Positions 17,550-26,015 of a DNA stretch of 64,000 nt are shown piece by piece. Both the position numbers and the translations under genes were made by a program. Where the stretch lies: positions 62,001-126,000 of the forward strand of contig NZ_JBDOQU010000011.1 in assembly GCF_039839375.1 (NCBI RefSeq), in the 5' to 3' direction. Origin of the DNA: JBDOQU01 sp039839375. Its GTDB lineage: Bacteria > Pseudomonadota > Alphaproteobacteria > DSM-16000 > Inquilinaceae. Each line of letters starts with the position of its first letter. The first letter of the stretch is position 1. Below the pieces are notes generated by a model. The model saw only the letters and a program-made list of their open reading frames with translations. It searched no databases and was not told where the DNA came from.

Positions 17550-18467
17550 GTGATCGAGGTCGGCAGGGTAGCGGTCATCGGCTGCGGCACGGTGGGGCTG
17601 AGCTGGGCCGCCCTGTTCATGGCGAACGGCCTGGATGTCGTCGCCTATGATCCCGCCACGAACGACAAGGACGATCTGCTGCGGCCGATCAGGGATATCC
17701 TTCCGACCTTGAGGGAAATCGGCCTCGACGGCGACGGATCGCTTTCCATCGCGGGGGCGCCGGAAGAGGCCTGCCGCGACGCCGACCTGATCCAGGAGAA
17801 TTCGCCCGAGAGGCTGGAGGAGAAGGCCGACCTGCTGGCCCGGCTGGACGAAGCGAGTCCGGAACGGGCGATCATCGCGTCCAGCACGTCCTCGCTGTTG
17901 TGGAGCGACATCACCGGGAAATGCCGGAACAGGGACCGGGTCATCATTGCCCATCCCTTCAACCCGCCCCACCTGATCCCGCTGGTCGAACTCTACGGTC
18001 CGGACCGTTCGGTCGTGGACCGCGCCATGGCGTTCTACGCGAAGATCGGGAAACACCCGGTGCGCCTGAACAAGGAGATGAAGGGGCACATCGCCAACCG
18101 GCTTTCCTCGGCGCTCTACCAGGAAGCCGTTTACCTGGTGGAGCAGGGTGTGGCCTCCGTCGCCGACATAGATTCGGCGCTGCGTGAAGGGCCGGGGCTG
18201 CGCTGGTCGATCATGGGCGCGCACCTGACCTATCATCTGGGAGGCGGACGCGGCGGCATACGCCACTATCTCGACCATCTCGGCCCCAGCCAGGAGCGCC
18301 GATGGGAGGATCTGGGCCGGCCCAAACTGACCGAGTGTCTGAAGGAGAAGCTGATCGACGGGGTCGAAGAGGAAACCGGCGGCGCGACCATCCCGGACCT
18401 TGAACGCGCGCGCGACGAGGCGCTGCTCCGCATCCTGAAGGCGAGAGGCGGCGGCGACCGCGACTGA
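17550..18467 (+). CDS. 3-hydroxyacyl-CoA dehydrogenase-like NAD-dependent dehydrogenase
   Basis: Short L-3-hydroxyacyl-CoA/carnitine/gulonate dehydrogenase-type oxidoreductase, 305 residues, two-domain. The NAD-binding Rossmann motif VAVIGCGTVGLSWAALF is at residues ~7-23. It then has AYDPAT, DADLIQENSPERLEEKADLL, ASSTSSLL, and the catalytic-His region IIAHPFNPPHLIPLVELYG (about residues 134-152). The 3HCDH C-domain contains GHIANRLSSALYQEAVYLVEQGVAS and GPGLRWSIMGAHLTYHLGGG. The last motif resembles the L-carnitine dehydrogenase/lambda-crystallin branch rather than fatty acid beta-oxidation enzymes. It starts with GTG 11 bp after suhB. The substrate remains open. Confidence 0.88.
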   Translation: MIEVGRVAVIGCGTVGLSWAALFMANGLDVVAYDPATNDKDDLLRPIRDILPTLREIGLDGDGSLSIAGAPEEACRDADLIQENSPERLEEKADLLARLDEASPERAIIASSTSSLLWSDITGKCRNRDRVIIAHPFNPPHLIPLVELYGPDRSVVDRAMAFYAKIGKHPVRLNKEMKGHIANRLSSALYQEAVYLVEQGVASVADIDSALREGPGLRWSIMGAHLTYHLGGGRGGIRHYLDHLGPSQERRWEDLGRPKLTECLKEKLIDGVEEETGGATIPDLERARDEALLRILKARGGGDRD

Positions 18468-18489
18468 CGAGGTGAGAACCTTCCTCTTT

Positions 18490-18645
18490 GGTCATTCCGG
18501 ACTTGATCCGGAATCCATAGGCCATGGCCGCTTAACCGGTGGCGAAGGACCGGACGTCATCCCGGCCGGTATCGACACCGTATGGATGCTGGATCAAGTC
18601 CAGCATGAGATTCTACCTTATCCTGAGTCCGTCGAAGGATGCGAG
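18490..18645. repeat. Dispersed repeat A, copy 3, with a partial repeat B
   Basis: Palindrome TTCCGGA-CTTGA-TCCGGAA (about 18494-18512), a 70-80 bp spacer, palindrome ATGCTGGA-TCAAG-TCCAGCAT (about 18587-18607), then a half-copy of repeat B (TTATCCTGAGTCCGTCGAAG). It occupies most of the 286-bp gap between the dehydrogenase and the OmpA-like gene. The rest of the gap shows no clear signal. Confidence 0.8.
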
Positions 18646-18753
18646 CTTCCGGCAAACTGGTTGTGGCGCGGCGCGGCGCTGGTTTATGGTCCGCCAGCCG
18701 GTTTTCCGGCTGCTGATTCCACCCATGGCGTGAACCGCGCAGAAGGGACCGCG

Positions 18754-19290
18754 TTGACCATCCGGATGTCCGGACACCGCTTGAAGCGACCTATCGCCCG
18801 ACGGCTCGCTCCCGCGCTGGCCATGGCCGCGATCCTTGTCGCGCCAGCGGTCTGGGCCCAGCCGGAATGGACCCCGCCCCTGCCGGAGTTGCGGCCCGAT
18901 CCGCAGGCCCTCGCGGCGCCTGAGCCGGTAGAACCGGAAGAGCAGGAGACGATCGGCACCCTGCCCGGCGGCGGCGGCTTCCGCATCGTCTATGTGCCGG
19001 GGGCGACGGCGATCGACGCGATGGGCGGCCGGCTTCTGACCGGCATCGCGGAGCGGATGATCAACGACGAGACGATCCGTCTCCAGATCCGGTCCTATGC
19101 GGGCTCCACCCCCGAGACGAGCGTGCGGGCGCGCCGGCTGTCTCTGGACCGGGCGATCGCCGTCAGGACGTTCCTCGTGGATCGGGGCGTGCGCAGCACC
19201 CGCATCGACATCAGGGCGCTGGGCGATACAGCGCCGCAGCCGCCCGGCGATCGCGTCGACCTACTGCTGTCGGGCCCCCCGCCCGAATGA
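18754..19290 (+). CDS. Secreted OmpA-like domain protein
   Basis: Envelope protein of about 178 residues. The N-terminus has an Arg-rich start and a hydrophobic core LAPALAMAAILVAPAVWA with a VWA cleavage site, so a Sec signal peptide. A proline/glutamate-rich linker follows (residues ~38-70). The C-terminal half has an OmpA-like peptidoglycan-binding fold: ETIRLQIRSYAGSTPETSVR, RRLSLDRAIAVRTFLVDRGV, RIDIRALGD. The start is uncertain: TTG at 18754 follows AGAAGGGA, while the ATG at 18766 has no Shine-Dalgarno. It is 32 bp upstream of the MotA-like gene, and the three-gene arrangement suggests one envelope complex. Confidence 0.7.
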   Translation: MTIRMSGHRLKRPIARRLAPALAMAAILVAPAVWAQPEWTPPLPELRPDPQALAAPEPVEPEEQETIGTLPGGGGFRIVYVPGATAIDAMGGRLLTGIAERMINDETIRLQIRSYAGSTPETSVRARRLSLDRAIAVRTFLVDRGVRSTRIDIRALGDTAPQPPGDRVDLLLSGPPPE

Positions 19291-19322
19291 CCGGCCGCAC
19301 CTGACAGGATAAGACGAACGCC

Positions 19323-20480
19323 ATGTTCCGACCGACCCGGTACCTGACCCGAATGAGCCTGTTCGTGATCGCCGTCCTGGTGGTCGCGGCGCTGCTGGCG
19401 CCGGCCCTGGCCGACGCGTTCATGTCCAATCCGGCGCTGAACGGCGTCATCCTGGCGGTGGCCGTGGTGGGGATCGTCTACATCTTCCGGTCGGTTCTCC
19501 ATCTCAGGCCCGAGATGCAATGGCTGGAAGCCTATCAGGCGCAGCGGTCGGGCCGGCATACGGCGGCGGGCGTGCCGGAGCCCCGCCTGCTGGCCTCGCT
19601 GGCGCGGATGCTGGGCGACCGGCAGGGGCGGATATCCATGTCGGCGATGTCGATGCGGTCGGTGCTGGACGGCATCGAGGCGAGACTCCAGGAAGGGCGG
19701 GAAATCTCCCGCTACTTCGTCAGCCTGCTGATCTTCCTGGGGCTGCTGGGCACCTTCTGGGGGCTTCTGGAAACCATCGGATCCGTCGCCGGCGTGATCG
19801 GCGCGCTGGACATGCAGAGCGGCGACGCCTCCTCCATCTTCACCGGCCTCCGGGAGGGGTTGCAGGAACCACTAGCCGGAATGGGCACAGCCTTCTCCGC
19901 CTCGCTGTTCGGCCTGTCCAGCTCGCTCGCGCTCGGCTTTCTCGATCTTCAGGCGGGACAGGCGCAGAACCGGTTCTATAACGAGTTGGAGGACTGGCTG
20001 TCCGGCGCGGCCCGGCTGACCGGCGGCGGGCCGATCGGGGAAGGCGAAACCTCCGTCCCGGCCTATCTCCAGGGGCTGGTCGAGCAGACGGCCGAGAATC
20101 TGGAAGCTCTCCAGCGCACCATGTCGCAGAACGAGGAAGGGCGGCGGCAGGCCAACCATTCGCTGACGCAGCTTACCGAGAGGCTGTCGACGCTGAGCGA
20201 CCAGATGCGCGCGGAGCAGACGCTGATGGTCAAGCTGGCGGAAAGCCAGATGGAGCTGAAGCCGGTGCTGATCCGGCTGTCCGACGCCGCAAGCCAGGGC
20301 GGGCTGGGGGTGGACGAGGCGACCCGCCAGCACATCCGCAGCCTGGACCTCTATGTCAGGCGGGTGCATGAGGAGCTGGGCGTCGGCCGCGACCAGACGG
20401 TCACGGAGATAAGGAGCGAGATCAAGCTTCTTGCCCGCACCATCGCCGCGCTGGCCGAAGAGCCCGCCCAGCCCCGGTGA
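19323..20480 (+). CDS. MotA/TolQ/ExbB-like inner membrane channel protein
   Basis: Probable ion-channel subunit of a proton-motive-force coupled envelope motor, 385 residues. Two N-terminal membrane helices (about 11-31 and 37-56) precede a cytoplasmic segment, then two further helices of the channel core: YFVSLLIFLGLLGTFWGLLE (about 139-158) and GMGTAFSASLFGLSSSLALG (about 188-207), the family's TolQ/ExbB signature. The C-terminal third is coiled-coil-like (TAENLEALQRTMSQNEEGRR, then further heptads). It is not flagellar MotA: there is no flagellar gene nearby and the loop organisation differs. It pairs with the MotB-like gene 14 bp downstream. Confidence 0.85.
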   Translation: MFRPTRYLTRMSLFVIAVLVVAALLAPALADAFMSNPALNGVILAVAVVGIVYIFRSVLHLRPEMQWLEAYQAQRSGRHTAAGVPEPRLLASLARMLGDRQGRISMSAMSMRSVLDGIEARLQEGREISRYFVSLLIFLGLLGTFWGLLETIGSVAGVIGALDMQSGDASSIFTGLREGLQEPLAGMGTAFSASLFGLSSSLALGFLDLQAGQAQNRFYNELEDWLSGAARLTGGGPIGEGETSVPAYLQGLVEQTAENLEALQRTMSQNEEGRRQANHSLTQLTERLSTLSDQMRAEQTLMVKLAESQMELKPVLIRLSDAASQGGLGVDEATRQHIRSLDLYVRRVHEELGVGRDQTVTEIRSEIKLLARTIAALAEEPAQPR

Positions 20481-20494
20481 CGGAATAGCATTCG

Positions 20495-21997
20495 ATGGCC
20501 ATTTCAGCCCGCAGAGCGAACCGGACCGCCATCGACATATGGCCCGGCTATGTGGACGCGCTGTCGTCGCTGATCATGGTGGTGACCTTCACCCTCATGA
20601 TCTTCTTCGTCGCGCAGTTCTTCCTGACCAACACGATCACCGGCCAGGACCAGCGCCTCACCCAGTTGAATTCCCAGATCGCGGAATTGGCCGACCTGCT
20701 GGACCTGGAACGGTCGGCCAGTGAGGAGCTGGAGATCCGGTACGCGCAGCTTTCAGCCGACCTCCAGGCCGCCGTCGCGGAGCGCAACGCGCTGGGGCGG
20801 GAGCTGGATTCGGTGGCGGACGAACGCGACGCGCTATCAGCACGGCTTGCCGCCGCGATCGCGCGGGGTGATTCGATGGAGGCGGAGCAGGCTGAGCTGG
20901 ACGCGCGGCTGGCCGACGCCTACACGAGCATCGAGGCCGACCGCGAGACGCTGGAGCTTCGCCTGTCGGAGATCGCGAGCCTGCAGAACGATATCCAGGC
21001 GCTTCGGGCCGTGCGGGAGGATCTGGAGCTTCAGGTCGCCGCCCTGGAGCGGTCCCGCCAGCTTGCGGAGGCGGAAGCCGCGGAGGAGACCGAGGCGCTG
21101 AGGGCGGAGCTGGAGCAGGCGCGCCAGGAGGCCGAGGCGGCGACGGTGGAGCTGCGGCTGAGCGAGGAGCAGCGGGACGCGCTGCTGGCCGACCTGACGG
21201 CCGCGCGGGACCGCTCCCAGGCGCTGGAGACTCAATTGAGCGACGCCGAGGAGAGGACGGCGCTGGCCCAGCGGGAGATCGATGAGCAGGACATCCGCAT
21301 CGAGGAGCTGGTCGCGGCCGTCGACACCACCGAAGCGGCGCTCGACGAGGAGATGGAGCTGACCTCGGAGCAGCAGGCGCAGGTGGCGCTGCTCAACGAC
21401 CAGATCGCCGCGCTGCGCGACCGGCTGGGGCGGGTGCAGGCGGCGCTGGAGGCGTCCGAGGCGGAGGTCGGCGACCAGGATATCGAGATCGCGAACCTGA
21501 ACGCCCGGCTGAACCAGGCGCTGATCCGCCGCGTGGAGGAGCTGAACCGCTACCGTTCGGAATTCTTCGGGCGGCTGCGGGAGGTTCTGGGCGATCGCGA
21601 GGACATAAGGATCGTCGGCGACCGCTTCGTCTTCCAATCGGAGGTGCTGTTCCCCTCCGGCTCCGCGACGCTCCAGCCCGGCGGACGGGAGCGGCTGGCG
21701 GAACTGGCCGACGAGTTGATGAATCTCGCCGAGGAATTCCCCGAGGAGGTGGACTGGCTGTTGCGGGTCGACGGCCATACCGACCGGCGGCCGATCAGCA
21801 CGCCGGAATTCCGGTCGAACTGGGAGCTTTCGACCGCACGGGCGATCGAGGTCGTGCAGTTCCTGATCGACCAGGGCGTGCCGCCGGAAAGGCTGGCGGC
21901 GGCGGGCTTCGCGGACAACCAGCCGCTGGACCCCGCGAACACGCCGGAAGCCTATGAACGGAACCGGCGGATCGAGCTGCAACTGGACCAGCGGTAG
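20495..21997 (+). CDS. MotB-like OmpA-domain protein with long periplasmic coiled coil
   Basis: Probable stator or anchor partner of the preceding channel protein, 500 residues. A single N-terminal membrane helix (about 22-45) is preceded by WPGYVDALSSLIMV. Asp21 sits where MotB/TolR/ExbD carry the proton-accepting Asp, although here it is at the edge of the helix. Residues ~50-345 form a continuous Glu/Ala/Leu/Arg-rich coiled coil. The C-terminal OmpA domain (about 370-495) shows VLFPSGSATLQPGGRERLAE, LLRVDGHTDRRPI, WELSTARAIEVVQFLIDQGV and NRRIELQLDQ. The length of the coil could span a large part of the periplasm. The function in the envelope is unknown. Confidence 0.87.
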   Translation: MAISARRANRTAIDIWPGYVDALSSLIMVVTFTLMIFFVAQFFLTNTITGQDQRLTQLNSQIAELADLLDLERSASEELEIRYAQLSADLQAAVAERNALGRELDSVADERDALSARLAAAIARGDSMEAEQAELDARLADAYTSIEADRETLELRLSEIASLQNDIQALRAVREDLELQVAALERSRQLAEAEAAEETEALRAELEQARQEAEAATVELRLSEEQRDALLADLTAARDRSQALETQLSDAEERTALAQREIDEQDIRIEELVAAVDTTEAALDEEMELTSEQQAQVALLNDQIAALRDRLGRVQAALEASEAEVGDQDIEIANLNARLNQALIRRVEELNRYRSEFFGRLREVLGDREDIRIVGDRFVFQSEVLFPSGSATLQPGGRERLAELADELMNLAEEFPEEVDWLLRVDGHTDRRPISTPEFRSNWELSTARAIEVVQFLIDQGVPPERLAAAGFADNQPLDPANTPEAYERNRRIELQLDQR

Positions 21998-22117
21998 GCC
22001 GGCGACGGGTAGCGGCGTCAACCGGCCGTTATTGGCGAATGAAAGTCTCGATCAGCGCGCATTTGTAATCCGTCAGATCGCTTGCGCAATACCGATTGTT
22101 CGTATTTTATACAAATA

Positions 22118-22132
22118 GCCTCAATTTGAGGC
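22118..22132. promoter_or_regulatory. Perfect palindrome upstream of the sensor/MFS operon
   Basis: GCCTCAA-T-TTGAGGC, two 7-bp arms around one base. It lies in an AT-rich stretch (TATTTTATACAAAT immediately upstream) about 95 bp before the first gene, where an operator would be expected. The rest of 21998-22226 shows no gene. No matching regulator is encoded beside it. Confidence 0.4.
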
Positions 22133-22226
22133 ACGCGCCCTCCCCCCAGAGTCGCAACCGGACAGAATCACTGGCCACTGGACCGCTCACCTCCTCTCGA
22201 GTTGAGCTTTTAAGGGCGGGGTGGGA

Positions 22227-23000
22227 ATGGCGCTTTTCTGGCGCATCTGGGCAGCGGTTCTGATCGTCAATACCGCGGTGCTGGCGGTTTTCGTCGGTCT
22301 CGCCACGCTGCAATTCGATCAGATCCACTCAGCCCTGGCCGGGGAACGCCTGACGGTCCTGGCCGACCGAACGGTTGCGCCCTTCGCGACCGCCGCGCAA
22401 ATCAACCTGCCGCTCTCGGCTGTTCGAAACGCCGCCGCCCTGTTGGAGCGCGCGCGGCAGACTGACGAACTCATCACCGCCATCCATGTGTTCGACGTCG
22501 AGGGGCGGACCATCCATTCAACCGAAGCGACGCCTCCCGCCACGATCCCGCCAGTCGCAATTGCCGCCTATAATCAAGCCGATGGCGCCCCGTGGCACCG
22601 GGAGACCGACAACGGCTTCCTCAGCGGCGTCGACATCGCCGGGCCCGCCGGCCGAAGCGCGGGCGGCATTGTCGTCGTTTACCCATCCAGGGAAAACATC
22701 ATCAACGTCCGGGCCATGGGCGCCGAACTGGCGATAGCCGCAATGGCGCTGCTGGGCGCGACCTCCATCCTCAGTGGCATTCTTCTGCGCCTCGGCCTGC
22801 GAAGGCAGCTTGCCGCCTTCGAATCCATCGACGAGGCCGTCGCGGATTTCGAAAGGGATTCATGGCGCAGCGCGGCCGCGAGGAGACGGTCGCCGAGCGC
22901 GCAGGAGAATGCCGGAGAGCTCCGCCTTCTGCTCGATGCGGCCGATCGGAAATACCGCGCGGTAGGGCGGGAAATGGCGGCCAGGGAGGCAGAGCGATGA
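22227..23000 (+). CDS. Two-helix membrane sensor protein with no recognisable output domain
   Basis: Inner-membrane protein of 257 residues. TM1 is about residues 8-28, a periplasmic domain follows to about 165, TM2 is about 166-192, and a cytoplasmic helical tail of about 65 residues completes it. The periplasmic segment INLPLSAVRNAAALLERAR followed by AIHVFDVEGRTIHSTE resembles a small Cache/PAS-like sensor. It appears related to the periplasmic part of the next gene product. The cytoplasmic tail (about 195-257) is charged and helical and is too short for HAMP plus a catalytic domain. The start is ATG 22227, with a GTG two codons upstream possible. It overlaps the next gene as ATGA, so the two are made together. 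Confidence 0.7.
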   Translation: MALFWRIWAAVLIVNTAVLAVFVGLATLQFDQIHSALAGERLTVLADRTVAPFATAAQINLPLSAVRNAAALLERARQTDELITAIHVFDVEGRTIHSTEATPPATIPPVAIAAYNQADGAPWHRETDNGFLSGVDIAGPAGRSAGGIVVVYPSRENIINVRAMGAELAIAAMALLGATSILSGILLRLGLRRQLAAFESIDEAVADFERDSWRSAAARRRSPSAQENAGELRLLLDAADRKYRAVGREMAAREAER

Positions 23001-25072
23001 AGGCCCGCCCTGGCCCAATCAACCTGGCGGGAATGCGGGCGCGCCTGGTTGCGACGCTGACGGTTATCACAACCATGTCGGTCCTTGCCCTCGGGCTGGT
23101 GGCTATGATCGCCTTCGACCGCTCCGTGGAGCCCGAGGTAGCCAACAGGACCCGGCTCATCGGGACCATCGTCCGCAGCGATGTCGAACGCGGACTGGAA
23201 CTTGGAATCCCCCTCGAACGGCTGGAGGGGCTGAGCCAGCATCTGACGGAGACCTTGCGGAAATTCGCGGAGGTCGACCGCATTGCGATCAACACAGCCT
23301 CCGGATTGACGATCGCCGAGGTGCAGAGCCAGGAATCGCCTTCGTTCCTGCAACGGGCCGGTCTCGGTCAAGTGATCTCGGTCGGCAAGAACGCCTTCTC
23401 GTTGCCCATTCTGGATCGCAACCAACTGGTGGGATCGGTCATCGTCGAGGTCAACCCGCAATTCGTGGAGACGCGGCTGCGCGAGGTCTTTCTGGACATC
23501 CTGGTCATCGCCCTCATCGCGATGGTGTTCGCCGTCGAGTTGGTGCTGGTGGTTACCATCGCCTCCGTTGGAAAACCCCTCGATCGCGTTCTTGGTCTTC
23601 TGGATGAGCAAGGCCAGGGCATCTTCCTGCATCGCATCCGGCCAAGTGGCCTTTCCGTCTTCCGTCGCACCGCCGTCAGGCTCAACGACCAGGCGAACGA
23701 TCTGGCGGAGCGGCTGGCCATGTTCCCCGACGCGGCACGCGCCCGGATGGTAAGTGACGCCGGCGTGAAAATCGCAGAGGGCCGGCCGGTGTGGCTCCGC
23801 CTCTCCGAATTCAACGACATCCGGCTGACACTGTTCTTCTTCTCGCTCGCGGCCGAGATCACCGCTTCATTCCTGCCCCTCTATTCCGGGACCGCCGCGC
23901 GGCCGGACTGGGTTTCGCCCGAACTGGCCGCCGCCGCCCCTCTCATGGTTTATCTTGTCGCGGTGGCGGCGCTGTCTCCGTTCGGCGGCCGCCTGGCGCG
24001 ACGCTTCGGACCAAGGGTCCTGTTTCTGGCCGCTGTCCCGCCTACCGTGCTCGCCCTGGTGGGAATGGGGATGTCGGAGACCCTGTCTTCGATCACCGGC
24101 TGGCGCGCGCTGACCGGCGTGTCATACGCCGCGGCGACCATCGCCTGTCAGGAATATGCCTTCCGCGCCGCCAGGGACGGCGGCAGCGCACGTCCCGCCG
24201 GCGCCTTCATCGCGGTGATTTTCGGCGGCGTCTTCTGCGGCTCGGCGCTGGGCGGCGTAGTCGCGGGCCGCTTCGGATTCGAAGCTGCGCTTTACGTGGG
24301 CGCCAGTATCGCAATCCTGTCTGGAATCCTGGGGATGGTTTCAATGTCGGGCAGGGCCGGAGATCCGGCGACCGAGGCCCGCGTTCCGGCGAATTTCACA
24401 AGTGGCGGTCGCGGTGGGCGGCCTTTGTTCCTGGCACTTCTTTTCGGGATCGTGGCGCCGATGAACGCATCGACGGCGATCTTCATCTGGTATCTCACGC
24501 CCATCATGCTCGCCGGCATGGGCTACGGCGCGTCGGACATCGCCCGCGTCGTGATGCTCTATTATTTCGCGGTGGTCCTTCTCGGTCCGACAGTCACCAG
24601 ACTTTCCGACGGCAGGGTAGGACCGGCTGCCTTCATCATCATGGGCTCTGTCGTGTCCGGCCTGGCGCTCCTCTCCATCGGCATCTGGGAAGGGCTGTGG
24701 GCGGTCACGGTCTGCGTCGCGGGGCTTGGTCTGGGTCATACGCTGATCCGGGCGCCGCAATACGCGCTGGCGGTCAGACTGACGGGAGGTTCCTCCCGAA
24801 ATCTTGGCGCGCTCCGCCTGGTCGAGCGATTGGGCGCACTGTCCGGCCTGACCTGTTGCGCGCTCTATCTTTCCGCCATCGGCGCGGAACCGGCGGTCGC
24901 CGGGCTGGGAATGATCATACTCACGGGCTCTGCAGCGTTCGCCATCGTCCATCTGGGGGGATGGCGGCGCTCGGCCCTGCTCAACATCACCACGAAGGAG
25001 GAAACCCATGTGGCGTTCAATGATAATCGCGATCGCCGCCCTGGCGAGTCTGGCCGGTTCCGCGTCCGCTGA
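22997..25072 (+). CDS. Fusion of a periplasmic sensor-HAMP module to an MFS transporter domain
   Basis: Membrane protein of 691 residues. The first ~270 residues are receptor-like: TM1 about 18-40, a periplasmic domain about 41-165 (LGIPLERLEGLSQHLTETLR, then VDRIAINTASGLTIAEV), TM2 about 166-190, and a HAMP-like stretch about 190-245 (GKPLDRVLGLLDEQ). From about residue 272 there are 11-12 hydrophobic helices with MFS character, including the loop GGRLARRFGPRVLF between TM2 and TM3 (the family GxLaDrxGrr motif) and a later LSDGRVGPAAFI. No kinase, cyclase or methyl-accepting domain is present. The 3' end overlaps the next gene by 65 bp. Function is unknown; sensing-gated transport is inference. 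Confidence 0.78.
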   Translation: MKARPGPINLAGMRARLVATLTVITTMSVLALGLVAMIAFDRSVEPEVANRTRLIGTIVRSDVERGLELGIPLERLEGLSQHLTETLRKFAEVDRIAINTASGLTIAEVQSQESPSFLQRAGLGQVISVGKNAFSLPILDRNQLVGSVIVEVNPQFVETRLREVFLDILVIALIAMVFAVELVLVVTIASVGKPLDRVLGLLDEQGQGIFLHRIRPSGLSVFRRTAVRLNDQANDLAERLAMFPDAARARMVSDAGVKIAEGRPVWLRLSEFNDIRLTLFFFSLAAEITASFLPLYSGTAARPDWVSPELAAAAPLMVYLVAVAALSPFGGRLARRFGPRVLFLAAVPPTVLALVGMGMSETLSSITGWRALTGVSYAAATIACQEYAFRAARDGGSARPAGAFIAVIFGGVFCGSALGGVVAGRFGFEAALYVGASIAILSGILGMVSMSGRAGDPATEARVPANFTSGGRGGRPLFLALLFGIVAPMNASTAIFIWYLTPIMLAGMGYGASDIARVVMLYYFAVVLLGPTVTRLSDGRVGPAAFIIMGSVVSGLALLSIGIWEGLWAVTVCVAGLGLGHTLIRAPQYALAVRLTGGSSRNLGALRLVERLGALSGLTCCALYLSAIGAEPAVAGLGMIILTGSAAFAIVHLGGWRRSALLNITTKEETHVAFNDNRDRRPGESGRFRVR

Positions 25073-26000
25073 GGATTACAAAATCATGATCGTGACCTGG
25101 CGTGGATGCGAGGAAGCCTGCCAGGGCTTCAAGGATTACCTGGACGAGCAGGGCGTGCCGGCAGAATTCCTGATGCGGGACGCCGGTCAGCAGAAGGAGA
25201 CGATTCCCGGCTTCCTGGAAGATGCGAGAAACGCCGATGTCGACCTGATCCTGACCTGGGGCACAAGCGTCACGCGCGGGATCGCCGGAACCCTGGCGGA
25301 CCGGGACAACCCGACTTTCAACAACGATATCCCCCAGGTGTTCATGATCGTGGCCGACCCTGTCGGTTCGGGCATCGTCGAAAGCCTGGAACGAACCGGA
25401 CGGTCCAACATGACCGGCACCTACAACCGCATGCCCGAACAGGTGACCATTCAGACGATCCGCAGCTACCACCCGGAGTTCCAGCGGCTGGGAATGCTCT
25501 ACAACGCCAACGAAAGAAACTCCGTCGTCAAACGTGACGAGATGGCCGAACTGGCCGAAGCAATGGATTTCGAACTGGTCGCCCTCGAACTGCCCCTCGG
25601 AGACGATGGCGCGCCGCGCCCCGGCGACATCGCCTCGATGGTGGCCCAACTGAAATCCGAGAAGGTCGATTTCATCTACCTTGGTTCGTCCTCGTTCCTT
25701 CTGGAGAATGGCTCCATATTCACCACCGCCGCCGTGGAAAACGGCATTCCGTTCCTCAGCCCCTATGAACAGCTTGTGCGAGACGCCGATGCGCTGATCT
25801 CCGTCGCCTCGCGCTATTATGATGTCGGCCGCCTCGCCGGCCGTCAGGCCGAGCGAATTCTCATAGGCGGAGCAAGCCCCGGCGATTTGCCGGTCCTCCG
25901 GATGACGGACTTCGCCGTGGTGATCAACCTCGCCGTCGCGGAGAAGCTGAACCTTTTCCCGCCGATGGATCTTCTGTATCTGGCGGAGACAGTAGATTAA
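25008..26000 (+). CDS. Periplasmic ABC-type substrate-binding protein (ABC_sub_bind family)
   Basis: Secreted binding protein of 330 residues. The signal peptide is MIIAIAALASLAGSASA, cleaved before EDYKIMIV. The body has the two-lobe type I fold of the PF04392-like family: VDLILTWGTSVTRGIAGTL, QVFMIVADPVGSGIVES, NMTGTYNRMPEQ, RLGMLYNANERNSV, VDFIYLGSSSFLLENG, and the C-terminal RQAERILIGGASPGDLPV. No ABC permease or ATPase is adjacent; instead the sensor-MFS fusion lies directly upstream with a 65-bp overlap, and a good AAGGAGG precedes its ATG. The ligand is unknown; relatives bind aromatic amino acids or similar small molecules. Confidence 0.88.
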   Translation: MWRSMIIAIAALASLAGSASAEDYKIMIVTWRGCEEACQGFKDYLDEQGVPAEFLMRDAGQQKETIPGFLEDARNADVDLILTWGTSVTRGIAGTLADRDNPTFNNDIPQVFMIVADPVGSGIVESLERTGRSNMTGTYNRMPEQVTIQTIRSYHPEFQRLGMLYNANERNSVVKRDEMAELAEAMDFELVALELPLGDDGAPRPGDIASMVAQLKSEKVDFIYLGSSSFLLENGSIFTTAAVENGIPFLSPYEQLVRDADALISVASRYYDVGRLAGRQAERILIGGASPGDLPVLRMTDFAVVINLAVAEKLNLFPPMDLLYLAETVD

Positions 26001-26015
26001 CGGACTGACTTGGAC

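Noticed and set aside
18754..21997. Zorya-type anti-phage system
   Set aside because: Only the motor-like pair is reminiscent of ZorAB. The long coiled coil is on the MotB-like rather than the MotA-like protein, and no ZorC, ZorD or ZorE gene is nearby.
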